Counted from the stretch's first letter, positions 12,050 through 22,794 are shown. The stretch: 64,000 bases of DNA from Taudactylus pleione (GCA_031769625.1 JAUIMM010000188.1:10965001-11029000); one strand, 5' to 3'. The notes: a model not told the origin generated them from the letters alone. A program made the numbers and translations.

Positions 12050-14290
12050 CATTCTTCATAGGAAGAGATGTACCAGAACACGAGGACATGCACTGAGACT
12101 GCGGGGAGGGAGGCTCAGAGGAAGAGATGTACAAGAGCACGAGGACATGCACTGAGACTGGGGGTAGGGAGGCTCAGAGGAAGAGATGTACAAGAACACG
12201 AGGACATGCACTGACACTGGAGGGAGGCTCAGAGGAAGAGATGTACAAGAGCACGAGGACATGCACTGACACTGGAGGGAGGGAGGCTCAGAGGAAGAAA
12301 TGTACAAGAACACGAGGACATGCACTGAGACTGGAGGGAGGGAGGCTCAGAGGAAGAAATGTACAAGAACACGAGGACATGCACTGAGACTGGAGGGAGG
12401 GAGGCTTATAGGAAGAGATGTACAAGAACACGAGGACATGCACTGACACTGGAGGGAGGGAGGCTCAGAGCAAGAGATGTACAAGAACACGAGGACATGC
12501 ACTGACACTGGAGGGAGGGAGGCTCAGAGGATGAGATGTACACGAGGACATGCACTGAGACTGGAGGCTCAGAGGAAGAGATGTACAAGAACACGAGGAC
12601 ATGCACTGAGACTGGGGGGAGGGAGGCTCAGAGGAAGAGATGTACAAGAACACGAGGACATGCACTGAGACTGGGGGGAGGGAGGCTCATAGGAAGAGAT
12701 GTACAAGAACACGAGGACAAGCACTGAGACTGGGGGAGGGAGGCTCATAGGAAGATATGTACAAGAACACGAGGACATGCACTGAGACTGGGGGGAGGGA
12801 GGCTCAGAGGAAGAGATGTACAAGAACACGAGGACATGCACTGAGACTGGAGGGAGGGGGGCTCAGAGGAAGAGATGTACAAGAACACGAGGACATGCAC
12901 TGACACTGGGGGGAGGGAGGCTCAGAGGAAGAGATGTACAAGAACACGAGGACATGCACTGAGACTGGGGGTAGAGAGGCTCAGAGGAAGAGATGTACAA
13001 GTATACGAGGACATGCACTGAGACTGGAGGGAGGGAGGCTCAGAGGAAGAGATGTACAAGAACACGAGGACATGCACTGAGACTGGGGGGAGGGAGGCTC
13101 AGAGGAAGAGATGTACAAGAACACGAGGACATGCACTGAGACTGGAGGGAGGGAGGCTCAGAGGAAGAGATGTACAAGAACACAAGGACATGCACTGACA
13201 CTGGGGGGAGGGAGTCTCAGAGGAAGATATGTACAAGAACACGAGGACATGCACTGAGACTGGAGGAAGGGAGGCTCAGATGAATAGATGTACAAGAACA
13301 CGAGGACATGTACTGAGACTGGGGGGAGGGAGGCTCAGAGGAAGAGATGTACAAGAACACGAGGACATGCACTGAGACTGGAGGGAGGGAGGCTCAGAGG
13401 AAGAGATGTACAAGAGCACGAGGACATGCACTGAGACTGGGGGGAGGGAGGCTCAGAGGAAGAGATGTACAAGAACACGAGGACATGCACTGAGACTGGG
13501 GGGAGGGAGGCTCAGAGGAAGAGATATACAAGTATACGAGGACATGCACTGAGACTGGAGGGAGGGAGGCTCAGAGGAAGAGATGTACAAGTATACGAGG
13601 ACATGCACTGAGACTGGAGGGAGGGAGGCTCAGAGGAAGAGATGTACAAGAACACGAGGACATGCACTGAGACTGGGGGGAGGGAGGCTCAGAGGAAGAG
13701 ATGTACAAGAACACGAGGACATGCACTGACACTGGGGGGAGGGAGGCTCAGAGGAAGAGATGTACAAGAACACGAGGACATGCACTGAGACTGGAGGGAG
13801 GGAGGCTCAGAGGAATAGATGTACAAGAACACGAGGACATATACTGAGACTGGAGGGAGGGAGGCTCAGAGGAAGAGATGTACAAGAACACGAGGACATG
13901 CACTGAGACTGGGGGGAGGGAGGCTCAGAGGAAGAGATGTACAAGAACACGAGGATATGCACTGAGACTGGAGGGAGGGAGGCTCAGAGGAAGAGATGTA
14001 CAAGAACACAAGGACATGCACTGACACTGGGGGGAGGGAGTCTCAGAGGAAGATATGTACAAGAACACGAGGACATGCACTGAGACTGGAGGGAGGGAGG
14101 CTCAGAGGAATAGATGTACAAGAACACGAGGACATATACTGAGACTGGGGGGAGGGAGGCTCAGAGGAAGAGATGTACCAGAACACGAGGACATGCACTG
14201 AGACTGGGGGGAGGGAGGCTCATAGGAAGAGATGTACAAGAACACGAGGACATGCACTGAGACTGGGGGAGGGAGGCTCAGAGGAAATTT
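12050..14290 (+). repeat. 59-bp minisatellite derived from LINE ORF2
   Basis: About 38 tandem copies of a 59-bp unit (starts AGGAAGAGATGTACAAGAAC, contains CACGAGGACATGCACTGAGA and GGGGGGAGGGAGGCTCAG). Both flanks are LINE sequence: the frame 'TRTRGHALRLRGGRLRGR' enters the array at 12060, and the last unit runs straight into the LINE tail at ~14285. The unit is one segment of the LINE itself. Since 59 is not a multiple of 3 the frame changes every copy, which explains the short 'KNTRTCTETGG' open frames seen on both strands. Confidence 0.95.
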
Positions 14291-14368
14291 GTGGAAAATT
14301 ATAAATGAAAAGGGCAGACTAGATGGGCCAAGTGGTTCTTATCTGCCGACAAATTCTATGTTTCTATG

Positions 14369-15126
14369 GCCGACTGATCTGCGTTCCATGTCTCCGATTT
14401 TGTGTGTATATTGCACCGTACACCTTGCAGCCATTATAAATACACCTCTGGTTGTTCCCCATGTGTGGTGGCAGCAGCTGTCACATGGGAGGCCACGGAG
14501 ATCACCATTTAAATTTTTTTTTACACATTTTTTTCTTAAAGATAATTAAACTTAAAAAACATAAAAAAAAAAACATTCTACAAAAAAATATAAAATCAAT
14601 AAAAATTTCAGCTAGAAAAAAGAACAGGTATATTTTGCCGTAATAAGACATTTCCAATCAATATCTTCATGCCCTGCGACTGTGTGATGGAATGTAGGTG
14701 TTACATACGGGAAGAGGCTCAGCACGATTACTGGCCTGCCGAGTTCCAGTAATCCCTGGTATTAGTGCGCTCTCAGGTTAGAGAGGTGCAGCGGAGCCCG
14801 GATCGGTGATGATGTCATCGCGACAAGCCAGAATGTGTGTATCAGAAAGATAAATGGTCTGACAATTGCTGGGGAGAAGTAATATTCAGACATTAATGCT
14901 CTGATTGCGGAGGGCAGAGGGATGTCTGATGACGGGTGGGATGTGCCTGGAATGTGTGATCAGGCTGGCAGCAAGCAGCTTAGCTTTACCAAACGGGCAT
15001 GTGTATAATGCAGGATGTTATATGATCATTTAGGGGGTAGTGTCGGCCTGGGACAAGAAGGACCGACAGGGAAAGGCAATGAGGGCCAGTCCCAGGTCTA
15101 CTAGCACCCCCTCTCAATCCAACCAT
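14369..15126. other. Unassigned intergenic DNA
   Basis: A/T-rich stretch at 14500-14640, then unique-looking sequence. No coding signal and no recognised repeat. Confidence 0.5.
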
Positions 15127-15647
15127 GGGCCTGATTCAGGATGGAACGCAGTTGCTTATACGCACGGAATCGGCCGATGGTTGTGTTCTGAGCATGCGTA
15201 TGCATCGAGATGTGCGTGCGCGAACCAGCCATTGCGATCGGGACTATCACGGTGACTGCGCAGACCCATCGCAGAGTGATTGGCAGGAAGTGCTGTTTGT
15301 GGGTGGTGTCTAGGGTGGGCTGAATGCAGGCGTGACAGTGCGTTTCAACAGCGTTGCAGGGGCGTGAATAAATTATCCTCTGCGATACCCTGCGCAGCCT
15401 GAAGCCTCATAGCGTGCACTGAAGCAAGCGATTCCTGAGTGAGGTCTGACCCGCCTGTGCGCGAGGCTGCGATGGTACTCAATTGTACCGATGTTTTCTC
15501 AGTCTTGCTAACCATTACGGATGTGCGTGTAGGTGAAGTGGGCGTCCTTACGTAGTGCTGCGGCAGCATTGCGATCGCTATAGATCAACATACTATCGCA
15601 GTTGCTGTGTGCATACGCTATACTGCGATCCGTAGTGAATCAGGCCC
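15127..15647. mobile_element. TIR element, family H3
   Basis: Left end GGGCCTGATTCAGGATG, right end GTGAATCAGGCCC. Shares with the other H3 copies a leading GAACGCAGTTGCTTATACGC block, TGCGTATGCATCGAGATGTG, CGCAGAGTGATTG and GTTTGTGGGTGGTG. No clear target duplication (CAT versus TGT). No coding capacity. Confidence 0.75.
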
Positions 15648-16095
15648 TGTATCCATTATTAGTATTTATTATTAATATTATTATTATTATATTGTTAAAA
15701 AACTCCCCCCTCCGGCGATCCCTGTCAGAGCCCAGCCTAGTGCTACTGCGTTGTGTCTCACCTCCCGAATGGCCCCACTGGGCATGCGTAAGATCTCGCG
15801 TGCAGCTCGGCAGCCGCCTTAGCCAGGGACAGTGCTGACCCCGCTGCAGTGTTAGAGCAACGGCAGCTGAAGCTGTCAGAATCAATAGCCGCAGCTGTCA
15901 GAACGGTCAGACGTACATACAGTACATTAACCAGCATATCAACGCTCTATCTTGTAGATAGCAGCACCGATAATGACAGGAGCATTTAGCCCAGTCATAC
16001 ATTTCCCCCATTAGCCTCCAAGTGAAAAAAAAAAGCACACACCTTGTACCCCATGAGGAAAAAAAGATACACACACACACACACACACACACACA
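15648..16095. other. Short intergenic stretch with simple repeats
   Basis: Holds an ATT-rich run at 15656-15690, a relic CACATTG-type A-rich repeat at 16025-16068 and a (CA)n run at 16069-16094 that abuts the next element. No gene. Confidence 0.6.
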
Positions 16096-16545
16096 GGGTC
16101 ATTCAGACCCTGTCGCAAGCACCGATGTGCTCGCAACCGGGTCGATGGGTGGCCCTGCGCACGCGCAGCGGCCGCACTGCGCGTGCACAAGCCCCAGAGC
16201 GAGAGAGAAACTCTCTTGCTCCGGAGCTCGCTACAACAGGGATGGCTGTAGATGTTGATCGACAGCTCGCCCCGTTTTGTAAGCAGGCCGGGGGGGTGGT
16301 TTCCAAAACGGAGACATTCCTTTAGGAACGCCTACCGTTTTGTGGGCGGCCGCACTGACATCATCAGTGATGTCAGTGGGGAGCTTCCTGCTCGATCAGA
16401 GCAGGAAGCTCCCTGGGGTTTGCGAGTGCCCAGACCCAACCTTAGGGTCTGGTCGCAAGCCCTGATGGTCGCGATGGTGATGACCATCGCGACCATCACC
16501 CTGGTCGCTAGCTAAGCTGTGGGTGGTACCCCACAGCACCCGCGC
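16096..16545. mobile_element. Hairpin-chain element (H1), copy 2, right end lost
   Basis: Left end GGGTCATTCAGACCC, interior with the full H1 stem series: CACGCGCAGCGGCCGCACTGCGCGTG, the AGCTCGCCCCGTTTTG arm, CACTGACATCATCAGTGATG, GGGAGCTTCCTGCTC/GAGCAGGAAGCTCCC (16380-16414), GATGGTCGCGATGGTGATGACCATCGCGACC, and TGTGGGTGGTACCCCACA. After 16545 the sequence no longer follows the family. Confidence 0.75.
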
Positions 16546-16869
16546 ACGCAGGGGGGGTTTCCGAGTACCTAGAAACCCCCCCTGGCTGCCGATCTATTGC
16601 AGCTGACCAGTGCTCGAAGGTCACTTCACTTCGGCATCTGGCAATATAACTGCCCCCTTTAAATCTGGCTGGTTGCGTGAGCCAATAACGGCTCGCGGAC
16701 CGGCAGCCAATCAGGGGCGGCCACGTGGCCGCCCCTAATTGGCTGTCAGTCCGCGCGACCAGCATGGTGCACCGGGAACCCAGATGGAGAGGGAGCACGG
16801 CTCAGCGCTGCAGGCGATCAGGCGAGTGATGCGGGGCCATGATGTGCGTAACTGTGTTCACACCGAGGA
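16546..16869. other. CpG-rich stretch with promoter-like palindrome
   Basis: 16705-16744 is a near-perfect palindrome: CCAAT box, GC box (GGGGCGG), central CACGTG E-box, inverse GC box (CCGCCCC) and inverse CCAAT (ATTGG). A related CCAAT/GC sequence lies at 5445-5500, which suggests a repeat family instead of a gene promoter. An ATG-initiated frame at 16739 runs into the 22-bp array and is not credible as a gene. Confidence 0.45.
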
Positions 16870-18050
16870 GGTAAGGGGGCTGTGTGGAGGAGGGAAGGGG
16901 CTGTGTGGAGGAGGAAAGGGGACTGTGTGGAGGAGGGAAGGGGGCTGTGTGGAGGAGGGAAGGGGGCTGTGTGGAGGAGGGAAGGGGACTGTGTGGAGGA
17001 GGGAAGGGGGCTGTGTGGAGGAGGGAAGGGGGCTGTGTGGAGGAGGGAAGGGGGCTGTGTGGAGGAGGGAAGGGGCTGTGTGGAGGAGGGAAGGGGACTG
17101 TGTGGAGGAAAGAAGGGGGCTGTGTGGAGGAGGGAAGGGGACTGTGTGGAGGAGGGAAGGGGACTGTTTGGAGGAGGGAAGGGGGCTGTGTGGAGGAGGG
17201 AAGGGGGCTGTGTGGAGGAGGGAAAGGGCTGTGTGGAAGAGGGAAGGGGGCTGTGTGGAGGAGGGAAGGGGGCTGTGTGGAGGAGGGAAGGGGGCTGTGT
17301 GGAGGAGGGAAGGGGACTGTGTGGAGGAGGGAAGGGGACTGTGTGGAGGAGGGAAGGGGGCTGTGTGGAGGAGGCAAAGGGCTGTGTGGAGGAGGGAAGG
17401 GGGCTGTGTGGAGGAGGGAAGGGGGCTGTGTGGAGGAGGGAAGGGGCTGTGTGGAGGAGGGAAGGGGGCTGTGTGGAGGAGGGAAGGGGACTGTGTGGAG
17501 GAAAGAAGGGGACTGTGTGGAGGAAAGAAGGGGGCTGTGTGGAGGAGGGAAGGGGACTGTGTGGAGGAGGGAAGGTGGCTGTGTGGAGGAGGGAAGGGGA
17601 CTGTGTGGAGGAGGGAAGGGGACTGTGTGGAGGGAAGGGGCTGTGTGGTGGAGGAAAGGGGCTGTGTGGAGGAGGGAAGGGGGCTGTGTGGAGGAGGGAA
17701 GGGGACTGTGTGGAGGGAAGGGGGCTGTGTGGAGGAGGGAAGGGGACTGTGTGGAGGAGGGAAGGGGGCTGTGTGGAGGAGGGAAGGGGGCTGTGTGGTG
17801 GAGGGAAGGAGAATGTGCACAGATAGAGTAGGGAAGGGGGCTGTGTGGTGGAGGGAAGGGGGCTGTGTGGAGGAGGGAAGGGGACTGTGTGGAGGAGGGA
17901 AGGGGACTGGTGTTTGCACAGATGGAGGAGGGAAGGGGGCTGTGTGTACAGATGGAGCAGGGAAGGGGGCTGTGTGTGTACAGATGGAGCAGGGAAGGTG
18001 GCTGTGTGTGTACAGATGGAGCAGGGAAGGGGGCTGTGTGTGTACAGGCT
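16870..18050 (+). repeat. 22-bp G-rich minisatellite
   Basis: About 50 copies of a 21-23-bp unit such as GCTGTGTGGAGGAGGGAAGG(GG), with one-base indels; from ~17925 longer spaced units (ACAGATGGAGCAGGGAAGG) take over. Three units make 66 nt, hence 22-residue peptide periodicity (CGGGKGAVWRREG...) in all three frames, and open frames of 315-477 codons on + and 400-430 on -. These are repeat artefacts. The plus strand is strongly G-rich, with four G-runs per unit. Confidence 0.95.
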
Positions 18051-18179
18051 TATTCTGGTTAGACATTTGTCATTGGTTCTGTAACCAATTATTTGGAAAC
18101 CCCCCATTCAAAATCCTGCGTTTGCCACTGCAAAGCTTAGCTTGCGACCAGGAGGACACAAAAAAACAATAAGCGGCCA

Positions 18180-18845
18180 CCCTCATTAGTATGGGGATGT
18201 GGAAATTATGGTATTCATCAAATTCCGAAAATTATGAATTTTCGGAATTTGATGCAGTTACTATTCGCCACTGTGAGGTGGCGAATAGCAGAATCCACTT
18301 ACCTGTATCCGCGTGTGCAGGTCCCCCGGCGAGTCCCTCCGGCGCTCTGCTCCGTCCTCAGGCTCCGGAGGCTGGTCTGTCATGTGTGCTCCCCAGCAGA
18401 GCACAAGAAAGTTTAGAAAAAGAAAGAAAATTTTTTTTTTTTTCTAATCTGTCATGTGGTCTGCTGGGAAACCACATGACAGACCAGCAGGATGGAGCCG
18501 AAGGCTGCTGCGCGGACAGGTAAGTCGGGGGGGGGAGGTGAGCGGAGGGGGGTGGGGGGGGGTCGGGGGGGTACGAAACTTAACGCATCTGTAGGCAGTG
18601 CTGCGCATGCGCTGGTTTTACAGATGTAACAGCGCATGCGCAGCACTGTTTCCAGATGCGATAAGTTAGTGTAGGCAGGAAAAAGTATCTATTTCCCGAA
18701 AAGCTGTCATCGCAAAAATGACAGCTTTTCGGAATAGATACTTATGGAGAGGTGGAATGATGAATTCCACCTATAATTAGCTAGAACTCCATGAGAGTTC
18801 TAAAGCTAATTATCTCCATTGAATTTTTGCGTTTAATGAATAGGC
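18180..18845. mobile_element. Putative hairpin-chain element, ends unclear
   Basis: A run of inverted repeats: AAATTCCGAAAATT/AATTTTCGGAATTT (18219-18253), TATTCGCCACTGTGAGGTGGCGAATA (18263-18288), TGTCATGTGGT...ACCACATGACA (18449-18482), CAGTGCTGCGCATGCGC/GCGCATGCGCAGCACTG (18596-18648), CTATTCCGAAAAGCTGTCAT with inverse (18686-18740), and AATTAGCTAGAACTC/GAGTTCTAAAGCTAATT (18775-18812). The right end reads TTAATGAATAGGCCCCC. I could not find a matching left terminus. Confidence 0.5.
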
Positions 18846-18881
18846 CCCCCTGTCTCCCCTGGGAAAAAAATAAAACACATT

Positions 18882-19380
18882 GGCCCTCATTCAGACCCGG
18901 TCGCAAGCGCTGAGCGCTCGCAACTGGGTCGATGTTTAAACCCTGTGCATGCGCAGCGGGTGCACTGCGCATGCGCAAGCCCCGAAGCGAGAGAGAAATT
19001 CTCGCTCCTGATCGACAGCTCGCCGCGTTTTGTAGGCGGGGCAGGCTACACAAACGGAGGCGTTCGCGACGGAACGCCTGCCGTTTTGTGGGCGGCCGCA
19101 CTGACATCAGCAGTGATGTCAGTGGGGAGCTTCCTGCTCGACCAGAGCAGGAAGCTCCCTGGAGCTTGCGGTTGCCGAGACTCAACCTTAGGGTCTCGTC
19201 GCAAGCCCCAATGGTCGTGACGGTCTTGACCATCGCGACCATCACCCTGGTCGGTTGCTAAAACTGTGGGTGGTAACCCACAGCTTAGCTAGTGACCAGG
19301 AGGCCGCACTTCCAAAACCAAGAGGCCGTCCTCATTCAGAGAGAGCGCTCGCTTCCTGCGACCGCCTCTGAATGAGGGCA
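18882..19380. mobile_element. Hairpin-chain element (H1), copy 3
   Basis: Left end GGCCCTCATTCAGACC, right end GCCTCTGAATGAGGGC, flanked by ATT at 18879-18881 and 19381-19383. Contains the stems GTGCATGCGCAGCGGGTGCACTGCGCATGCGC, CACTGACATCAGCAGTGATG, GGGGAGCTTCCTGCTC/GAGCAGGAAGCTCCC, TGTGGGTGGTAACCCACA. Inserted in a CACATTG-type A-rich repeat that continues on both sides. Confidence 0.85.
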
Positions 19381-19383
19381 ATT

Positions 19384-19560
19384 GTCCCCTACACGCAAAA
19401 TATAAAACACATTGGCACCCAGAACAAAATAACACACACCTTGTCCCCCACAAGAAAAAAAACACACACACACTGTCCCTCATGGAAAAAAAAAATACAC
19501 ATTATCCCCCATGGAAGAAAAAAAACCCACACACATATGGCCGGATTACGATTTGTACGG
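19384..19560. repeat. Degenerate A-rich/CACATTG repeat
   Basis: Short imperfect units alternating A-runs with ACACAC and TGTCCCCCA. The same unit type occurs at 16025-16068, 18848-18880 and, in a longer array, at 20215-20555. Confidence 0.6.
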
Positions 19561-19743
19561 TATTGCACAGCTGCAGGGAAATGAAAATTCAGCAGGAGGT
19601 ATCTGTAGGAAATAGACGCTGCTTTGGATCACCGGTCACGATGATAGCTGCCCTCGGCCAATCAGCGTAAGCCGAAGCTTACTCAGCTTGGTCTTTGGAA
19701 CCTCTCTGCTGGGTCCAGGAATTTTGCGTCAGATGGCATAGAT

Positions 19744-19948
19744 CAGGGGTGGCCAAACTCGGTCCTCGAGATCTACCAACAGTTCACGTTCTCCACGTCA
19801 CCCAGCAGGTGCACAGGTGTGGTCATTACTCACTGACACATTTTGAAAGATCCACAGGTGGAACTAATTATTTCACTTGCGATTCTGTGAGGAGACCTGG
19901 AAAACGTGAACTGTTGGTAGCTCTCGAGGACCAGTTTGGCCACCCCTG
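19744..19948. mobile_element. hAT-type non-autonomous element, 205 bp
   Basis: Ends CAGGGGTGGCCAAACTCGG and CAGTTTGGCCACCCCTG, flanked by a perfect 8-bp duplication GCATAGAT (19736-19743, 19949-19956). Terminal CAGGGG and 8-bp duplications are hAT hallmarks. The interior has CCCAGCAGGTGCACAGGTGTG and GATTCTGTGAGGAGACCTGG, found again at 33.7, 37.0, 43.4 and 49.6 kb. No ORF. Confidence 0.95.
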
Positions 19949-20214
19949 GCATAGATCCTGGGCTCGGCACTTCTACAAAACTGAGGCGTCATCACCCCCG
20001 TTTAGTAGAATGGTCCTGGTCGCTGCTCCCGCTCCACCCACCAAACGCAGTAGCTATGCTGCGGCTATGGGGGGAATGCGAGAAATCGCTCAGGACCCGT
20101 TCTGCACATGCGCAGAATGGGTCCTGCGCCTGTGCAAACTCAGAACCATTGGATTTGTACCTAAACCATTGGGTTTGCATACAGAACCGAATCAGGCCCT
20201 TTATCCCTACAGGG

Positions 20215-20555
20215 AAAAAATAAAACACATTGGACCCCACAGAAAAAGAAAAAACACATTGGCTTCCACGGGAAAAAACAAACACACTGACACCTACAGA
20301 AATAAAAACACACACAGTGAACTCCACAGAAAAAGAAAAAACACATTGACCCCCATAGAAAAAAACCACACACACACATTGACCCCCATAGAAAAAAAAC
20401 ACACACATTGACCCCAACAGAAAAAAAAACACACACACACATTGACCCCCATAGAAAAAAACACACACATTGACCCCAACAGAAAAAAAACCACACTGAC
20501 ACCAACAGAAAAAAATAAAACACAATGACCACCTACAGAAAAAAATAAAATACAT
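20215..20555 (+). repeat. Degenerate ~27-bp tandem repeat (A-runs + CACATTGACCCCCA)
   Basis: About 12 imperfect units of A-run, ACACACATTGACCCCCATAG. Minus-strand open frames of 120-200 codons here (Phe/Cys/Val-rich) are repeat artefacts. Confidence 0.8.
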
Positions 20556-20896
20556 TAATTGCTGCCCCAGCCCGACCCCCCCCCCCCCACGGAAGACCCA
20601 TACTTGCATACTTCTTGGCTGTCTCCTCAGGGAGGGGTCAGCTAATTCGGTTCATCAGGGGGGCGTGTTACGGGAAAGTGGACGGCCTGAAGGCCATGAT
20701 GACGTGATTGCGTCATCAAACCGCGCTGGCTGCCCACTTTCGGCGGGTGAATGGGCGGCTTGCAGGTGAATGGCGGCCGGCTAGGTAGACTTGCCCACTC
20801 ATCGCCAGGATCGCCACCCGATTTTCAAGAGTGGAGAGAGGAGCTCCTGGCACCAGCGCCCACCAGTGGCTGCAGCCTCAGTGACTAAGAGACTAA

Positions 20897-21347
20897 GGCC
20901 CTCATTCAGAGGCGCTCGCAAGATGCGAGCAGTCGCTCTGAATGTGGGCGGCCGCTTGGGTTTGAAGTGCGGCCTCCTGGTCGCTAGCTAAGCTGTGGGT
21001 TACCACCCACAGCTTTAGCGACCGACCAGGTTGATGATCAAGACCATCGCGACCATCGGGGCTTGCGACGAGACCCTAAGCTTGGGTCTCGGCAACCGCA
21101 AGCCCCAGGGAGCTTCCTGCTCTGATCGAGCAGAAAGCTCCCCACTGACATCACTGCTGATGTCAGTGCGGCCGCCCACAAAACGGCAGGGCGTTCCCTA
21201 AGGACAGCCGCCCCGTTGGTAGCGAGCCCCGGAGCGAGAGAATTTCTCTCTGGCTCCAGGGCTTGTGCACGCGCAGTGCGGCCGCTGTGCGTGCGCAGGG
21301 CCTAAACATCGAAAACTTGCGAGCGCTCAGTGGTCTGAATGAGGTCC
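20897..21347. mobile_element. Hairpin-chain element (H1), copy 4
   Basis: Left end GGCCCTCATTCAGAGG, right end GTCTGAATGAGGTCC, flanked by TAA at 20894-20896 and 21348-21350. Contains TGTGGGTTACCACCCACA, GGGAGCTTCCTGCTC with inverse arm, CACTGACATCACTGCTGATG and GTGCACGCGCAGTGCGGCCGC. The right TAA is also the left flank of copy 5. Confidence 0.88.
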
Positions 21348-21350
21348 TAA

Positions 21351-21810
21351 GGCCCTGATTCAGAGGTGCTCCCAAAAAGCGAGCGCTCGCTCTGAATCAG
21401 GGCGGGCACTTTTTTTTTTGTGCGGCCGTCCGGCCGCTCGCATAGCTGTGGGTGACCACAAGACCATCGCGACCATCGGGCTTGCGACGAGACCCTTGTG
21501 GTAGGGTCTCGTGGCCGCAAGCCCCAGAGAGCTTCTGGCTCTAATAGAGCCCGGAAGCTCTCCCACTGACATCACTGGTGATGTCAGTGGGGCCACCCAC
21601 AAACGGCAGGCGATCGCTTGGGAACGCCTCCGTTTGTGAAGCCACCCCCCGGCCACGCCTACAAAAGGAGTCGAGCTGTCGATCAACTTTGACAGCATCC
21701 CCTTTTGCAGTGAGCCATGGAGCGAGTGCTTTTTGTGCTCGCTCCGGGGCTCACGCACGCGCAGTGCGTGCGCACTAGGCCACCATCGACCCGCTTGTGA
21801 ATCAGGCCCT
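21351..21810. mobile_element. Hairpin-chain element (H1), copy 5, in tandem with copy 4
   Basis: Left end GGCCCTGATTCAGAGG, right end GTGAATCAGGCCC, flanked by TAA on both sides (21348-21350 shared with copy 4, and 21811-21813). Stems include AGAGCTTCTGGCTC/GAGCCCGGAAGCTCT and CACTGACATCACTGGTGATG. Confidence 0.88.
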
Positions 21811-22139
21811 AAATACTCCAGGAAGCGTCTGAAGTGAGGAGAGGGTCTCAGCCTGGGATCACCATCGTAACCATCACTGCAGAGAGGTAGAGAACTGTAT
21901 GGGCGGGACGGCGATGCCTCTCAGTAGGTCATGGCCTGGGCCACGTTTGAGCCACCTGGAAGAGCCCAACACTGCCTGGACCCGAAATTAGAACTTGTTG
22001 TGCGGCTCGAGGGCTCAGGGCCCTGGACCGATCAAGTCTGGCGGCAACCGAAGTGCCCGCACTGCGCCCCCTATGGAACCCTCGAGCCAGCTCTTAAGGC
22101 AATGGTAGGAGCCTGCTGAAAGATGGCACCGCAAACCTG

Positions 22140-22280
22140 AAGGGGTGTGGCCAGCTACTGGAGGGTGTGTGGCCATCTTCTGGAGGGGTGTGGCCTGCTG
22201 CTGGAGAGGTGTGTGGCCATCTGCTGGAGGGGTGTGGCCATCTGCTGGAGGGGTGTGGCCAGCTGCTGGATGGGTATAGC
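22140..22280 (+). repeat. ~21-bp tandem repeat
   Basis: About seven degenerate copies of CTGCTGGAGGGGTGTGGCCA. No coding meaning. Confidence 0.85.
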
Positions 22281-22780
22281 AAATGATTGCCAGGACCTGA
22301 TGATTATCAGGTTGGTTTGCAGAACAGAAAATGCTGTGTACCCACACAAAACATGGGGGACTATCTAAATTAGAGTTACATATTTATGCACCCACATTGG
22401 CGGTTGTATAACAAATCTGTTTCATCTATTTTAGGTGGTGTGCTGCCCTATATTGTTAGAGACGCAGGACACGGCCATTCTACAGTCTGCACTGTGTAAA
22501 TGTGCCTGCCCCCACCTTGCCTTCGAGTGGTCTGGCTGAAGTTTGCCCACCCACTGCTAATTCCTCATAAATTAGTGCATTTGCGCAAATGTAACTGCAC
22601 AACGTCACAAAGCCGCATTTGTATTAACCTGTTACTCCCTCAGCAATGACCTTTAATTAATGCAGTTGTTTTCTACCTGGAATCTAACTCCATCCCTTTA
22701 TTCACCAGTCTCATTACACCTTGGGGGCAGCTTCATTTAAAAGTGATTCCAGCAAAGTGCTGCCAGAACTCTGCATGTTG
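22281..22780. other. Unassigned intergenic DNA
   Basis: No repeat or gene recognised; frames are short and without bias. Confidence 0.4.
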
Positions 22781-22794
22781 CTATACCGTGATAA

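Larger units (their letters stand above)
9812..14368 (+). mobile_element. CR1-clade LINE, 5'-truncated, interrupted, with internal minisatellite
   Basis: Decayed ORF2 of a CR1-type non-LTR retrotransposon. From 9890 the C-terminal endonuclease block reads LVREPTRKEAILDLILTN ... GSSDHQAVWF. The reverse transcriptase follows in several frames: MGPDGIHPKILKEL at ~10676, a NYRPVT core at 10849, then GVPQGSVLGPVLFNIYI and FADYTKV at 11398-11500, and the thumb/C-terminal part (MHLGLNN..., YCVQFWRPYLQKDI, VQRRATKMVQGL) to ~12050. The catalytic FADD box is FADY, a stop follows NVK at 11604, and there are several frame changes, so it is dead. The 3' end (AATTCTATGTTTCTATG, 14352-14368) is the short terminal repeat typical of CR1. 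An unrelated 164-bp element sits at 11133-11296 and a 59-bp array occupies 12050-14290. Confidence 0.9.

Noticed and set aside
16739..16868. First exon ending GAG|GTAAGG before the 22-bp array
   Set aside because: Donor-like sequence and CpG richness are suggestive, but the peptide has no recognisable features, and the upstream block resembles a dispersed repeat.
16739..18172. 477-codon Gly/Cys/Arg-rich ORF and 400-430-codon Pro/Ser-rich ORFs on the other strand
   Set aside because: Products of the 22-bp repeat; all three plus-strand frames give the same peptide, as expected when the period is not a multiple of three.
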